From a virus, in the IMG/VR virus record IMGVR_UViG_3300031857_000337, positions 1 through 47,146 of that record: a stretch of 47,146 nucleotides of DNA; one strand, given 5' to 3'. The stretch's first letter is position 1, and every line of letters starts with the position of its first letter. Positions 1-7,605 of this stretch are shown here, piece after piece. The position numbers and the translations under genes are program-made. The notes beneath the pieces are model-generated. The model ran no database searches. It worked only from the letters and a program-made list of their open reading frames with translations, and had not been told where the DNA came from.

Positions 1-354
1 GACGTTGAGGTGGTGGCCAAGGGTGCCATCAACCTTGCGGTCAAGGAGACCGTCAACGTGCGCCGCATCGAGTTCCTCAACGCAACCGCCAATCCTTTCG
101 ACATCGAAATCATTGGTAGGGATGGCCGCGCCGCGATCCTTCGCGAAGTGGCTAAAGGGTTGCAGATGCCCGTGGATGACGTTGTCCCGTCTCGGGAGAA
201 GTCCGCGTATGACCAGCAACAGGCTGCACTTGCGATGGCTGCGATGCCACAGCAGACCCAGCAACCCGCGCCTGCCGCGACTGGTCCTGCCGGAGAACCC
301 AAAGGTGGGATGGAAGGAAACACGGTCACTAACCGCGTGAGTGGGGCGGCATGA
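1..354 (+). CDS. Portal protein, C-terminal part (cut by window edge)
   Basis: The reading frame is open from the first base and ends in TGA at 352-354, so only the last 117 residues are here. The visible part matches the C-terminal end of portal proteins of short-tailed phages: a VRRIEFLNATANP segment, then a helical stretch, then a Pro/Ala/Gln-rich tail. The portal is the dodecameric ring at the capsid vertex through which DNA is packaged and ejected. Its place directly before scaffold and coat genes fits. Family assignment rests on pattern recognition of this short tail only. The stop overlaps the next start as ATGA, which suggests translational coupling. Confidence 0.75.
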   Translation, partial: DVEVVAKGAINLAVKETVNVRRIEFLNATANPFDIEIIGRDGRAAILREVAKGLQMPVDDVVPSREKSAYDQQQAALAMAAMPQQTQQPAPAATGPAGEPKGGMEGNTVTNRVSGAA

Positions 355-566
355 TCCGGCCCGATCCTCAGGTGATCAAGGCGCTTGCCGCCTCAGTCAG
401 GCAGTTCCCTGTCCTTCTGGACTGGCTGCGTGAGTGGGAGATGCAAGAGCTTCGGCGCTTGCCTCAAGCGGTTGACAACACTGGCATTTTTCAGGGCAGG
501 TGCCAAGTGTTAGGCGAGCTTACCAAGTTCGCTTCCGATGCCCCCAACCTAGCGGCTGACTTATGA
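351..566 (+). CDS. Small protein between portal and scaffold genes, unknown function
   Basis: This encodes 71 residues starting at an ATG that overlaps the portal stop (ATGA). It is mostly alpha-helical in character (LLDWLREWEMQELRRLP) with no signal peptide, membrane segment or cysteine cluster. Small proteins at this position are common in podovirus head operons, and coupling to the portal gene suggests a head-assembly or packaging role. That role is inferred from context only. Confidence 0.7.
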   Translation: MIRPDPQVIKALAASVRQFPVLLDWLREWEMQELRRLPQAVDNTGIFQGRCQVLGELTKFASDAPNLAADL

Positions 567-602
567 GCCGACTAATCAAGCTCACAGATTGGAGCAATTA
601 AC

Positions 603-1628
603 ATGGCAATTCCAGCGCAAGTTCGAAAGCAGTCCGAAGCCGTACAGGAACTGTACAAGCAGCTTAACGGTGATGCCGCTCCGGCGGGGGATACCCCGAC
701 CGATGGTGACTCCGTGGGTAGCGAAGACATGGACCCTCCGGCTGACGAGAACGCTAACGACGATGCCGCTCAGGCACCGGCAGACGAGCACACTACCGGT
801 GCGTCAGACACGGAAGATGAAAACTCTGACACCTATGCTCAGAGATGGCGTTCCCTTCAGGGGTCGTACAATGCGACGGTTCGGCAGAAGTCCGAACTGG
901 AGCAGCGCGTACAGCAGATGGAACAACTGCTTGCTACGCTCTCACAGTCGCCGCCTGCGGCTGCCCAGACTGAGAAGGAGGCAGAGCCTGTGCGCTATGT
1001 CTCTGAACAGGAGGCCAGCGAATACGGCGAGTCGATTGATGTGATGCGCAAGGTCAGCCGCGAGGAACTCGTCCCCGTGGCACAACGCCTTGCTCAGATC
1101 GAGGGCCTCCTCCAGCAGATGCAGGCGACCGTGGTACCGCAGGTTCATGCGGTGTCGCAGCGTCAGCAGATGTCGGCGGAACAGCAGTTCTGGTCTGATC
1201 TGACTAGCTACGTACCCAACTGGCGTGAGGTTAATGACGATGACGGGTTCCAGTCTTGGTTGCTGGATATCGACCCGCTCACCGGCCTCAATCGTCAGAC
1301 GTACCTCGAAGACGCCCAGCGGTCACTCGATGCTCATCGGGTGAGTGCATTCTTCCGGACTTGGCTTGAGTCTACTGGACAAGCCTCTGTTGCTCAATCC
1401 AACCCCAAACCTGCTGTCGAGCTTGAAAAGCAGGTTGCTCCGGGCCGTTCGCGCGGTGCCGGGTCAGCCTCTACCAAGCAGCCTAAGACCTACACGCCTG
1501 AGGATATCAAGAAGTTCTTCGATGATGTCCGGTCGGGTAAGTACAAGGGTCGGGAACAGGAGCGGGACCGTATCGAACGCGACATCTTTTCCGCGCAGCG
1601 GGAAGGTCGTATAATGGCCAATGCTTGA
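603..1628 (+). CDS. Capsid scaffolding protein
   Basis: This encodes 341 residues. The N-terminal third (about 20-80) is very acidic and rich in Asp/Glu/Ala/Thr. It is followed by a predicted coiled coil (about 95-125, LEQRVQQMEQLLATL) and a second Gln-rich helical region (about 155-200). The C-terminal end is basic (about 290-341, ending in repeated Arg/Lys/Glu). Acidic, helical, coiled-coil proteins placed immediately before the coat gene are scaffolds that guide procapsid assembly and then leave or are degraded. The basic C-terminus would be the usual coat-binding helix. GGAG lies 13 bases before the ATG. No protease domain is visible, so this looks like a free scaffold rather than a protease fusion. 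Confidence 0.8.
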   Translation: MAIPAQVRKQSEAVQELYKQLNGDAAPAGDTPTDGDSVGSEDMDPPADENANDDAAQAPADEHTTGASDTEDENSDTYAQRWRSLQGSYNATVRQKSELEQRVQQMEQLLATLSQSPPAAAQTEKEAEPVRYVSEQEASEYGESIDVMRKVSREELVPVAQRLAQIEGLLQQMQATVVPQVHAVSQRQQMSAEQQFWSDLTSYVPNWREVNDDDGFQSWLLDIDPLTGLNRQTYLEDAQRSLDAHRVSAFFRTWLESTGQASVAQSNPKPAVELEKQVAPGRSRGAGSASTKQPKTYTPEDIKKFFDDVRSGKYKGREQERDRIERDIFSAQREGRIMANA

Positions 1629-1647
1629 TTAGAAGGAACTCTTTGTT

Positions 1648-2571
1648 ATGTCGTATCCTGTTTCCCCCGGTCGCCCGAACTACTCGGGCAACTTTATCCC
1701 CGAAATCTGGTCGGGTAAGCTGATCGAGAACTTCTACGATGCCACCGTGCTCGCGGCGATCTCGAACACCGACTACGAAGGCGAAATCCGTCAGTTCGGC
1801 GATACCGTCAACATCCGCACCACCCCGGAGATCACGATCCGCGACTACGTCAAGGGTCAGGCTCTGACGGTTGAGAACCCCGACAAGCCGAAGCTCCAGC
1901 TTGTCATCGACAAGGGCGAATACTTCGCTTGCGTCGAAGACGACGTGGATAAGGTGCAGTCGGACATCAACCTGATGGACACTTGGTCGAAGGACGCCTC
2001 GGAGCGTATGAAGATCAAGATCGACCAGCGCGTTCTGACCGACCTGCTGCCGGACATCGCCGCCACCAACAAGGGTGCCACTGCCGGTGAGCAGTCGGCC
2101 TCGTTCAACCTCGGCACCAACGCTTCGCCGCTGACCGTGACCAAGGATGGCGCTGGTGGTACCACCTCGGTGATCGACCTGATCGTCGATATGGGCACCG
2201 TGCTCGACGAAGCTAACGCTCCGGAAGCCGACCGCTTCCTCGTCATTCCTGCCAAGATGGCTGGTCTGATCAAGAAGTCGGAACTGAAGGACGCTTCGCT
2301 GACCGGTGACAGCCAGTCGATTGTCCGCAATGGCCGTCTGGGTATGGTTGACCGGTTCACCCTCTACGTGAGCCACAACCTGTACGTGTCCTCGGGCAAG
2401 TACAACCTGATTGCCGGTCACAAGATGGGCTTCACCTTCGCCTCGCAGATGACCAACATGGAAACCATCCGCTCTGAAACGACCTTCGGTAACATCATCC
2501 GTGGTCTTCAGGTGTATGGCTACAAGGTCGTCAAGGGCGAAGCGCTCTCGACCGCTGTGGTCCAGTTCTGA
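1648..2571 (+). CDS. Major capsid protein (HK97-fold, P22 coat-like group)
   Basis: This encodes 307 residues. The N-terminal segment (NFIPEIWSGKLIENFYDATV, about 16-35) followed by a GDTVNIRTTPEITIRDYVKGQ strand region is typical of coat proteins of P22-like and related podoviruses. So are the long middle domain and the C-terminal YGYKVVKGEALSTAVVQF end. It forms the icosahedral shell. It directly follows the scaffold gene, has an AAGGA ribosome binding site, and is followed by a strong GC-rich hairpin. Codon choice is strongly biased to GC-ending codons, as expected for the most highly expressed gene. The exact coat subfamily is not certain without a profile search. Confidence 0.88.
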   Translation: MSYPVSPGRPNYSGNFIPEIWSGKLIENFYDATVLAAISNTDYEGEIRQFGDTVNIRTTPEITIRDYVKGQALTVENPDKPKLQLVIDKGEYFACVEDDVDKVQSDINLMDTWSKDASERMKIKIDQRVLTDLLPDIAATNKGATAGEQSASFNLGTNASPLTVTKDGAGGTTSVIDLIVDMGTVLDEANAPEADRFLVIPAKMAGLIKKSELKDASLTGDSQSIVRNGRLGMVDRFTLYVSHNLYVSSGKYNLIAGHKMGFTFASQMTNMETIRSETTFGNIIRGLQVYGYKVVKGEALSTAVVQF

Positions 2572-2578
2572 TCATGAT

Positions 2579-2596
2579 GGGGGGCTTCGGCCCCCC
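2579..2596 (+). terminator. GC-rich hairpin after the coat gene (terminator or mRNA-stabilising stem)
   Basis: A perfect 7-bp stem GGGGGGC/GCCCCCC closes a UUCG tetraloop in the very stable C(UUCG)G form. It starts eight bases after the coat stop codon. No continuous U-run follows directly, so it may be a partial terminator or a 3' stabiliser rather than a full stop. Confidence 0.65.
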
Positions 2597-2620
2597 GTCT
2601 AGCCAAAAAGGATTTTTGAA

Positions 2621-3073
2621 ATGGCTGCTTACACTGACTCGCTCGGCTTCAACAAGGGCACCGCCGCGTACCCGGACACTGCGTGTGTCTACAAGTTCGA
2701 AGTCGAACTCGACTTCGCCGAGATCATTGCCGCTCGTTCTGCTGCTGGCGCTACCGCGCTGGCCGCTACCGACACCCTTCAGGTGATCAACCTCCCGGCT
2801 TATTCGGTGGTCCTCGCTGCCGGTCTGAACGTGGTCTCTGTCGAGTCCACCAACACGACCGCGACGTTTGACTTCGGGTATACCGGGGGTACTCCGGCTG
2901 CTGCCAACGTGTACTGCGATGACTTCGCGTGCACCTCGGTCGCTATGGACTCGGATAACCTCGCCAATCCGACCGTTATCAAGTCGGCTGACACCATCGA
3001 CCTTCTGCTGAACACTGCGGTTCCGACCGACTGCGTTCTGAAGGCGTGGGCCATCGTCGCAAACTGCGGCTAA
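2621..3073 (+). CDS. Small head protein, possible capsid decoration protein
   Basis: This encodes 150 residues following the coat gene, with its own AAAAAGGA ribosome binding site. The sequence is beta-rich, low in charge, and full of Ala/Thr/Val/Asp stretches (YSVVLAAGLNVVSVEST, ATFDFGYTGGTPAA). Three cysteines lie in the second half or near the ends. Hairpins flank it on both sides, so it may be made at a level different from its neighbours. Position and composition suggest a decoration or minor head protein; no family is recognised. Confidence 0.7.
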   Translation: MAAYTDSLGFNKGTAAYPDTACVYKFEVELDFAEIIAARSAAGATALAATDTLQVINLPAYSVVLAAGLNVVSVESTNTTATFDFGYTGGTPAAANVYCDDFACTSVAMDSDNLANPTVIKSADTIDLLLNTAVPTDCVLKAWAIVANCG

Positions 3074-3079
3074 CGGTTT

Positions 3080-3124
3080 GGGGCTGCTGGCTGGATTGGG
3101 AGTTCCCGGTCGGAAGGCAGCCCC
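3080..3124 (+). terminator. Intercistronic hairpin
   Basis: GGGGCTGC at 3080-3087 pairs perfectly with GCAGCCCC at 3117-3124, enclosing a 29-base loop that has some internal pairing (GGGA/TCCC). It fills the gap between two structural genes. A short pyrimidine-rich tract (TCCTTCTT) follows. It could attenuate transcription or protect mRNA ends. Confidence 0.5.
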
Positions 3125-3143
3125 TCCTTCTTAGGAGGTTATC

Positions 3144-3473
3144 ATGGGTGTTTATCGCGGTATTACTCAGGACAATGTGACTATTCAGGGCGGCACGCTC
3201 TATAACGTCACACTGTCCACCGCCACCGTCACTGGTGGCACGCTCGCAGGTACGCTCACTGGCAATGTTGATGCTACGACTGGTTACATCCAGCTCCGCA
3301 CCAACACGGCTGCTGAGATCGCTGCCAAGGCTAACGCAGTGAACACGACCGGTAAGGCTGCTGGGACTATCGTCTTCGATACGACCAACAGCAAGATCAA
3401 GGTTGCTACAGGCGCAACTGACACATCGACTTGGGTCGATGCTGATGGTACAAACGCCGTCACTCCGTCGTAA
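3144..3473 (+). CDS. Small repeat-rich virion protein (fibre-associated), unknown
   Basis: This encodes 109 residues preceded by an optimal AGGAGG site. The first 45 residues are a Thr/Gly/Val beta-repeat (VTIQGGTLYNVTLSTATVTGGTLAGTL), the kind of sequence that builds triple-beta or beta-helix fibre shafts. The second half has a strand pattern ending in TSTWVDADGTNAVTPS, similar to short C-terminal modules of phage fibre proteins. It sits just before two fibre-like genes. A fibre or head-fibre role is inferred. Confidence 0.7.
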   Translation: MGVYRGITQDNVTIQGGTLYNVTLSTATVTGGTLAGTLTGNVDATTGYIQLRTNTAAEIAAKANAVNTTGKAAGTIVFDTTNSKIKVATGATDTSTWVDADGTNAVTPS

Positions 3474-3475
3474 CA

Positions 3476-3498
3476 GATGGGGGCCTCGTGCCCCCATC
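3476..3498 (+). terminator. Intercistronic GC-rich hairpin
   Basis: The perfect stem GATGGGGGC/GCCCCCATC has a five-base loop (CTCGT). It begins two bases after the stop codon of the preceding gene. Like the stem after the coat gene it lacks a U-run, so partial termination or mRNA stabilisation is equally possible. Confidence 0.6.
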
Positions 3499-3514
3499 AA
3501 CACAGGATAGAAAC

Positions 3515-5116
3515 ATGGCTGGCAAGCGCATTCCTGACCTTGATCCGCTCTCTGGCGCAGCATCTGCGAACGACGATAAGCTCGTCATCTACGATAGCTC
3601 GACGACATCGACGAAGCGTATTGATCGGTCCCAACTTGCTGCTGGCCTTGTGGGCGATCTTCCCTACACCCCTTCGGGTGGTATCTCTGCCACGACCATC
3701 CCGACTGCCATCGCGGAACTGGATAGTGAAGCCGCCAAGTCGGCTACGCTTGCTGCGTCTGGTGGTGCTGCGCTGATTGGCGCGACCGGTGGTGGGACAG
3801 TTCAGTCTGGTTTGGATGCACGACCCACTTCTGCGACTCTAGCTGCCTCCGGCGGTGCCGCACTTATCGGCGCTTCAGGCGGCGGCACCGTGCAGGATTA
3901 CCTCTCAACGCCCATATTTAAGTCGGCAAATATCAGTACCACTAATGCGGTTATCGACAGTACTGTTAGCGGTTCCCTAGTAGTCGGGACATACGCTGCT
4001 CAGTATACGAACAAAGTAGGCGTAAATAATACGAAACCCCTTGACGATCCTACTGTCGTCACGCGAGCCAATGACACTGCGTATACCGCAGGTGTTGCGG
4101 ACGTTGCTGCGATCCTCGGTGGTTATGACAACGTGAACAACGCTCTGGCTGGGATGATCGCCAGCCAGCATTCGATGCTCTACACCGGGGCAGATCACGC
4201 CTCAATTTTTGGTGGATCGCTGCATACTATTTACGACGATACTGACTACTCTGTAATTCTTGGCGGCACAAACTGCGCTATTGAAGGTCGCGGGCGTTAC
4301 GCAGCAATCATTGCAAGCGATGGTTGCAAACTGGAAACAGGCGCTTCTGACGCAGAGAGCGGCTTCCGTGGCCTGATTTCTAATTCCACAACCTGCACAG
4401 TCAGCGGTCGCAACGGGGTGATACTTGGCAGTGCGGGGTCTCGTATTGACTCAACCTATGGCTCCATTTTCTCCGGGGAAACAGTTACACTAACCAACGG
4501 CACCCACATGGGTGCCGGTGGGGCAAACATCACGATGGGCGGTACGACTGCTGCCACCTACAGTTTCGCTTGGGGTAACGACCACATCATCGACGGAAGC
4601 CGTGCGCTTGTGTTCGGTGACGGTCATCGAATCGGGTCTGGTCATGACTATACAGTGACCACAGGTTATCGTTGTCAGACTCCATTCATCGGCGCACAAG
4701 TACATTCGGGCAGGCAGCGCGGGGGCACTGTCGGCAACAACATGGGGCTTGATTGGACAGCCTCTCAAGAAACCACCGACACCACTGTCACGCGATTGTC
4801 TGCGGCGGGCACTGCAAATTTCCCCACACAACCAGCAAACAGCATTGTCAACGGCACTGTGTGGGTGACGGGGGTAAGCGATGCGGGGGTCTGTTCCAGT
4901 TTCAGCATTGACTTCACAAGTGAACGAGTTGGAACTGGCACGCCGACGTTGCGGGCTAACACAACAACGACGGTCTACAACGGCCTCGCGCTTGGCACTG
5001 TACCAACCATGAACACGACCACAGGTGGTATCTACCGCGTTCAAGTTGTCGGCTTGGCCGCAACAAACATTCGCTGGGATGCGCGTTTTACGGGGCAACA
5101 GGTTGTGTATGGATGA
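3515..5116 (+). CDS. Tail fibre-like protein with beta-helix/YadA-head-like repeats
   Basis: This encodes 533 residues. The start is chosen at the ATG giving MAGKRIPDL because AGGATAG lies just upstream and earlier in-frame codons fall in the hairpin. The N-terminal part (1-45) is a compact beta domain. It is followed by a module (about 48-75) also found in the tailspike gene at 9359, then two nearly identical 22-residue repeats (SATLAASGGAALIGATGGGT type). The central region carries repeating IFGG/ILGG/VFGDG motifs about 14-25 residues apart, which resemble the beta-roll head repeats of trimeric autotransporters. The C-terminal 150 residues look like a jelly-roll receptor-binding domain. It probably forms a trimeric fibre that binds the host surface. 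No catalytic site is recognised. Confidence 0.75.
   Translation: MAGKRIPDLDPLSGAASANDDKLVIYDSSTTSTKRIDRSQLAAGLVGDLPYTPSGGISATTIPTAIAELDSEAAKSATLAASGGAALIGATGGGTVQSGLDARPTSATLAASGGAALIGASGGGTVQDYLSTPIFKSANISTTNAVIDSTVSGSLVVGTYAAQYTNKVGVNNTKPLDDPTVVTRANDTAYTAGVADVAAILGGYDNVNNALAGMIASQHSMLYTGADHASIFGGSLHTIYDDTDYSVILGGTNCAIEGRGRYAAIIASDGCKLETGASDAESGFRGLISNSTTCTVSGRNGVILGSAGSRIDSTYGSIFSGETVTLTNGTHMGAGGANITMGGTTAATYSFAWGNDHIIDGSRALVFGDGHRIGSGHDYTVTTGYRCQTPFIGAQVHSGRQRGGTVGNNMGLDWTASQETTDTTVTRLSAAGTANFPTQPANSIVNGTVWVTGVSDAGVCSSFSIDFTSERVGTGTPTLRANTTTTVYNGLALGTVPTMNTTTGGIYRVQVVGLAATNIRWDARFTGQQVVYG
3740..3895 (+). repeat. Two-copy in-frame repeat inside the fibre gene
   Basis: Two 66-base units (3740-3805 and 3830-3895, 90 bases apart) encode 22-residue segments identical except for one Thr/Ser change. 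Their DNA differs at many third codon positions. An old duplication held by selection on the protein is the simplest reading. Confidence 0.8.
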
Positions 5117-5148
5117 CCCTTGGGGTAAAAGTAGTAAGGACATAACCA

Positions 5149-6255
5149 ATGCCAACTAACCTGACAGGCTCAACGATCAACAGCACGTATGATCAGTTGC
5201 TGCATATCGACGGCGGTCCGGTTGCGTCTGAGCAGACGGTCTACAGCGGCACGGGTGTGGCAACGGCCCTTAAGGTCGGCACGGTATCTGTCTCGGTGGA
5301 CAACGTCCGCTTCGATGGCAACACCATCTCAACGCTGGATACCAACGGTAACCTCGTGCTTGCCCCGAACGGGACCGGCTCTGTCAGCATGTCTAAGGTT
5401 GCCATCACTGGTGGGACGATCTCGGGGATCACTGACCTTGCTATCGCTGACGGTGGTACGGGTGCCTCTGATGCTGTCACTGCCCGATCCAATCTCGGCC
5501 TCGGTTCCATCGCTACGCAGAACTCGAACAACGTCACCATCACAGGCGGTTCGATTACCAATGTGACCTTCACCGGGTCGTTCTCCGGTATCACTGCTAT
5601 TGACTCGGCAACCTTCACCACGAGCAATGCCGCAACTGGTCTCACCATCACGAGCAGCACGATTTCTGCCGATGGTACCGACGCGAACATCGATATCAAC
5701 ATCACTCCGAAAGGCAGCGGTGAGGTTAACGTCACCAACATCGATATCCTGAGTGGTAAGGTTCCGTTTAGCACGGTCACCGGTCGGGCCTATGCCATGT
5801 TCTCAGATGTGACTGATCAGACCGGTAACGTCTCGACACCGACCGCAGTGAAGTTTGGTACGACCGAGGTTGCTGGCAGTGGCATCACGATGGTGACTGA
5901 CGGGTCGGCTTTGACGCGCCTGACCTTTGCCGCCGCTGGCACCTACATGATCGCCCCGAACTTGCAGTTCGTGAACTCGGATGTCGCCGACCATGATGTC
6001 ACCATCTGGCTTCGTTTGGACGGCAGCGACATCGCTCGGTCTGCTACGCGGGTTACGCTCCCTAAGTCCACAGATGGTGGGAGCGCTTTCTTTCAGATCG
6101 TGTTCTACACGACCGTGACCGCAGGGCAATATGTTCAGGTTATGTGGCTTCCGGAGAACGTCGCTGTTACTCTGGATCATGTTGCCGCAGCCGCAGGACC
6201 GCCTGCTGTTCCTGCTATCCCTTCCGCCGTTATCGTCTCTGAAAGGATTGCCTGA
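5149..6255 (+). CDS. Fibre-like protein with C1q/TNF-like C-terminal domain
   Basis: This encodes 368 residues. Residues 1-200 are Gly/Thr/Ser/Ile-rich beta-repeats containing ITGGTISGITDLAIADGGTGA and a following ARSNLGLG motif, a widespread phage fibre-shaft module. Residues about 210-368 have the strand order of C1q-like jelly rolls (AGTYMIAPNLQF, VTIWLRLDGSDIARSATRV, FYTTVTAGQYVQVMWLPENV). Such domains trimerise and bind surface sugars or proteins. It lies directly after another fibre gene and overlaps the next gene by one base. Likely a tail fibre or head fibre; the target is unknown. Confidence 0.75.
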   Translation: MPTNLTGSTINSTYDQLLHIDGGPVASEQTVYSGTGVATALKVGTVSVSVDNVRFDGNTISTLDTNGNLVLAPNGTGSVSMSKVAITGGTISGITDLAIADGGTGASDAVTARSNLGLGSIATQNSNNVTITGGSITNVTFTGSFSGITAIDSATFTTSNAATGLTITSSTISADGTDANIDINITPKGSGEVNVTNIDILSGKVPFSTVTGRAYAMFSDVTDQTGNVSTPTAVKFGTTEVAGSGITMVTDGSALTRLTFAAAGTYMIAPNLQFVNSDVADHDVTIWLRLDGSDIARSATRVTLPKSTDGGSAFFQIVFYTTVTAGQYVQVMWLPENVAVTLDHVAAAAGPPAVPAIPSAVIVSERIA

Positions 6256-6488
6256 TGCCTAAACGTGTTCCCGGTGTCACTGACATGACCCCTGCTCAGA
6301 AGAAGATGTATACCTCCGGTGCGACCAAGTATATGAAGGAGAGCGCTGAGGAGCGCCGCTATCGTCGTGCTATGGGATCGCAGGCAGATATCGTCGAGCG
6401 CGGTAACCGTATGCAGTCGATGGAAGCTAAGGACAGTAAGGTCCTCCGTAGTTCCAGCACCGGCTACGGCAGCTTCAGGAACAAGTGA
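6255..6488 (+). CDS. Small basic protein, unknown
   Basis: This encodes 77 residues; the start ATG overlaps the previous stop by one base (TGATG). It is rich in Lys/Arg/Met/Ser and ends in SSSTGYGSFRNK. The same SS(G)TGYGxFR ending occurs in the gene at 13560. It is the first of five tiny, highly charged genes packed head to tail. It has no membrane segment or cysteines. A nucleic-acid-binding or virion-internal role is only a guess. Confidence 0.65.
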   Translation: MPKRVPGVTDMTPAQKKMYTSGATKYMKESAEERRYRRAMGSQADIVERGNRMQSMEAKDSKVLRSSSTGYGSFRNK

Positions 6489-6489
6489 G

Positions 6490-6750
6490 ATGGCCAAGAC
6501 TCCAGCGTGGACCCGCAAGGAGGGAAAAGACCCCAAAGGCGGGTTGAACGCCAAGGGTCGTGCCTCCGCTAAGGCTCAGGGTATGAACCTGAAGCCACCT
6601 GCACCTAACCCCAAGACCAAGGAGGATAAGGGTCGCAGGGCGTCCTTCTGTTCGAGGATGGAAGGGATGAAGAAGAAACTCACCTCAGAGAAAACCGCTC
6701 GCGATCCCAACTCGCGTATCAACAAATCCCTGCGTGCGTGGAACTGCTGA
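6490..6750 (+). CDS. Small Lys-rich protein of the 'GGLNAKGRASAKAQG' family, unknown
   Basis: This encodes 86 residues; the ATG at 6490 is one base after the previous stop. The conserved core is WTRKEGKDPKGGLNAKGR, then RRASFCSRMEGMKKKL, then SRINKSLRAWNC at the end. This layout is widely shared among small proteins of environmental phages and is catalogued as a domain of unknown function (I believe DUF6321, unverified). Two cysteines lie in fixed positions. Strongly basic. Function unknown. Confidence 0.75.
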   Translation: MAKTPAWTRKEGKDPKGGLNAKGRASAKAQGMNLKPPAPNPKTKEDKGRRASFCSRMEGMKKKLTSEKTARDPNSRINKSLRAWNC

Positions 6751-6751
6751 G

Positions 6752-6919
6752 ATGGCTAGTCCCAAACCAACTAATCCATCGCTCTGGTCGAGGGTCAAGG
6801 CTGAGGCCAAGTCCAAGTTCGACGTGTATCCCAGTGCCTATGCAAACGCTTGGGCATCTAAGGAGTACAAGAAGCGCGGCGGCGGGTGGAAGGGGCCGGA
6901 TAACCGGGTGAAGAAATGA
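6752..6919 (+). CDS. Small 'PSAYANAWASKEYK' protein, unknown
   Basis: This encodes 55 residues starting at the ATG one base after the previous stop. The recognisable pattern is SLWSRVKAEAKSKFDVYPSAYANAWASKEYKKRGGGWK, seen in many small phage and bacterial proteins of unknown function, often next to the other basic proteins of this cassette. It is helical, basic, and has no cysteines. Its last codon overlaps the next start (ATGA). Confidence 0.7.
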   Translation: MASPKPTNPSLWSRVKAEAKSKFDVYPSAYANAWASKEYKKRGGGWKGPDNRVKK

Positions 6920-7149
6920 GCAAGGGTGGTCTCGGTAAATGGTTTGGTGAGAAGTGGGTCGATGTGAAGACCGGCAAGCCCTGCGGGCGATCTGGCTCTG
7001 AGAAGTCTACCCGCAAGTATCCGGCCTGTCGCCCCGAGGCCGCTGCCAAGAAGCTCACAGCCTCGGAACGCAAGACGATGGCAGCCAAGAAGTCAGGTCC
7101 GGCTCGTCAGTCATGGCCTGTGTCCCCGTCTGGTAAGAGGAAGAACTAA
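6916..7149 (+). CDS. Small basic protein 'GGLGKWFGEKWVDVKTGKPCGRS', unknown
   Basis: This encodes 77 residues with an ATGA overlap to the preceding gene. The N-terminal pattern (GGLGKWFGEKWVDV, PCGRS, YPACRPEAAAKKL) is a recurring phage small-protein family. Its two cysteines flank a basic loop and could bind metal or pair. About a quarter of the residues are Lys/Arg, concentrated in the C-terminal half. Function unknown; it travels with the other members of this cassette. Confidence 0.7.
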   Translation: MSKGGLGKWFGEKWVDVKTGKPCGRSGSEKSTRKYPACRPEAAAKKLTASERKTMAAKKSGPARQSWPVSPSGKRKN

Positions 7150-7150
7150 C

Positions 7151-7318
7151 ATGGCAAAGAAGCCCGACAAGGTCGCTAAGGTGATGGGTGAGTACAAGCG
7201 TGGCACGCTCCACGCTGGCCGAGACCCCAAAGGTCCCAAGAAGGCACCCATCGTCAAGTCTCGTAAGCAGGCTATCGCCATCGCACTGAGCGAGGCGGGC
7301 AAAGCAAGGAAGAAGTGA
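7151..7318 (+). CDS. Small basic protein, DUF6496-like
   Basis: This encodes 55 residues from the ATG at 7151, one base after the previous stop codon. The pattern VMGEYKRGTLHAG, then VKSRKQAIAIALSEAGKARKK, is typical of the DUF6496 family (from memory, not searched). It is strongly basic and helical at the C-terminal end. The gene is easily missed because of its length, but it fills an otherwise empty gap and its stop shares a base with the next start. Confidence 0.75.
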   Translation: MAKKPDKVAKVMGEYKRGTLHAGRDPKGPKKAPIVKSRKQAIAIALSEAGKARKK

Positions 7319-7605
7319 TGGAAGAGAAGCTCTATATCCGCGTCAAGAGCGACGGGTTCATCTACGACTACAACGAGCGGATGGCAGTTCATCCGTCCTG
7401 CGAAGTGGTCACCGAGCGGGAAGTCTACCCCGAACGGTTCATCACCCCGGAGGTTGCTCAGAAGATCGAGGAGTTCACCAAGCCCGCCCCCAAACGCGGA
7501 CGCAAGCCCCGTAAAGGTCTCGATCTAGCTACTGACATCTCTGAAGAACCAGTGTATACTGATCCCGAACTGGCTGCTGAAGCTGCACGGGGTTGGCCTG
7601 AATGA
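7318..7605 (+). CDS. Small protein linking the basic cassette to the adaptor genes, unknown
   Basis: This encodes 95 residues. The ATG at 7318 shares its A with the previous stop (TGATG), and this start is preferred over a GTG one codon earlier. The N-terminal half (LYIRVKSDGFIYDYNERMAVHPSCEVVTE) looks like a small beta domain. A basic hinge (KRGRKPRKG) and an acidic tail (SEEPVYTDPELAAEA) follow. Its stop overlaps the adaptor gene by four bases. No family is recognised. Confidence 0.7.
   Translation: MEEKLYIRVKSDGFIYDYNERMAVHPSCEVVTEREVYPERFITPEVAQKIEEFTKPAPKRGRKPRKGLDLATDISEEPVYTDPELAAEAARGWPE

Noticed and set aside
1507-2421. A 304-codon - strand frame across the scaffold end and coat gene
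   Set aside because: Antisense shadow of the coat gene; no ribosome binding site or family pattern.
3740-3895. Repeats in the fibre gene as part of a diversity-generating retroelement
   Set aside because: No reverse transcriptase or template repeat is present; differences between copies are silent changes and not adenine-directed.
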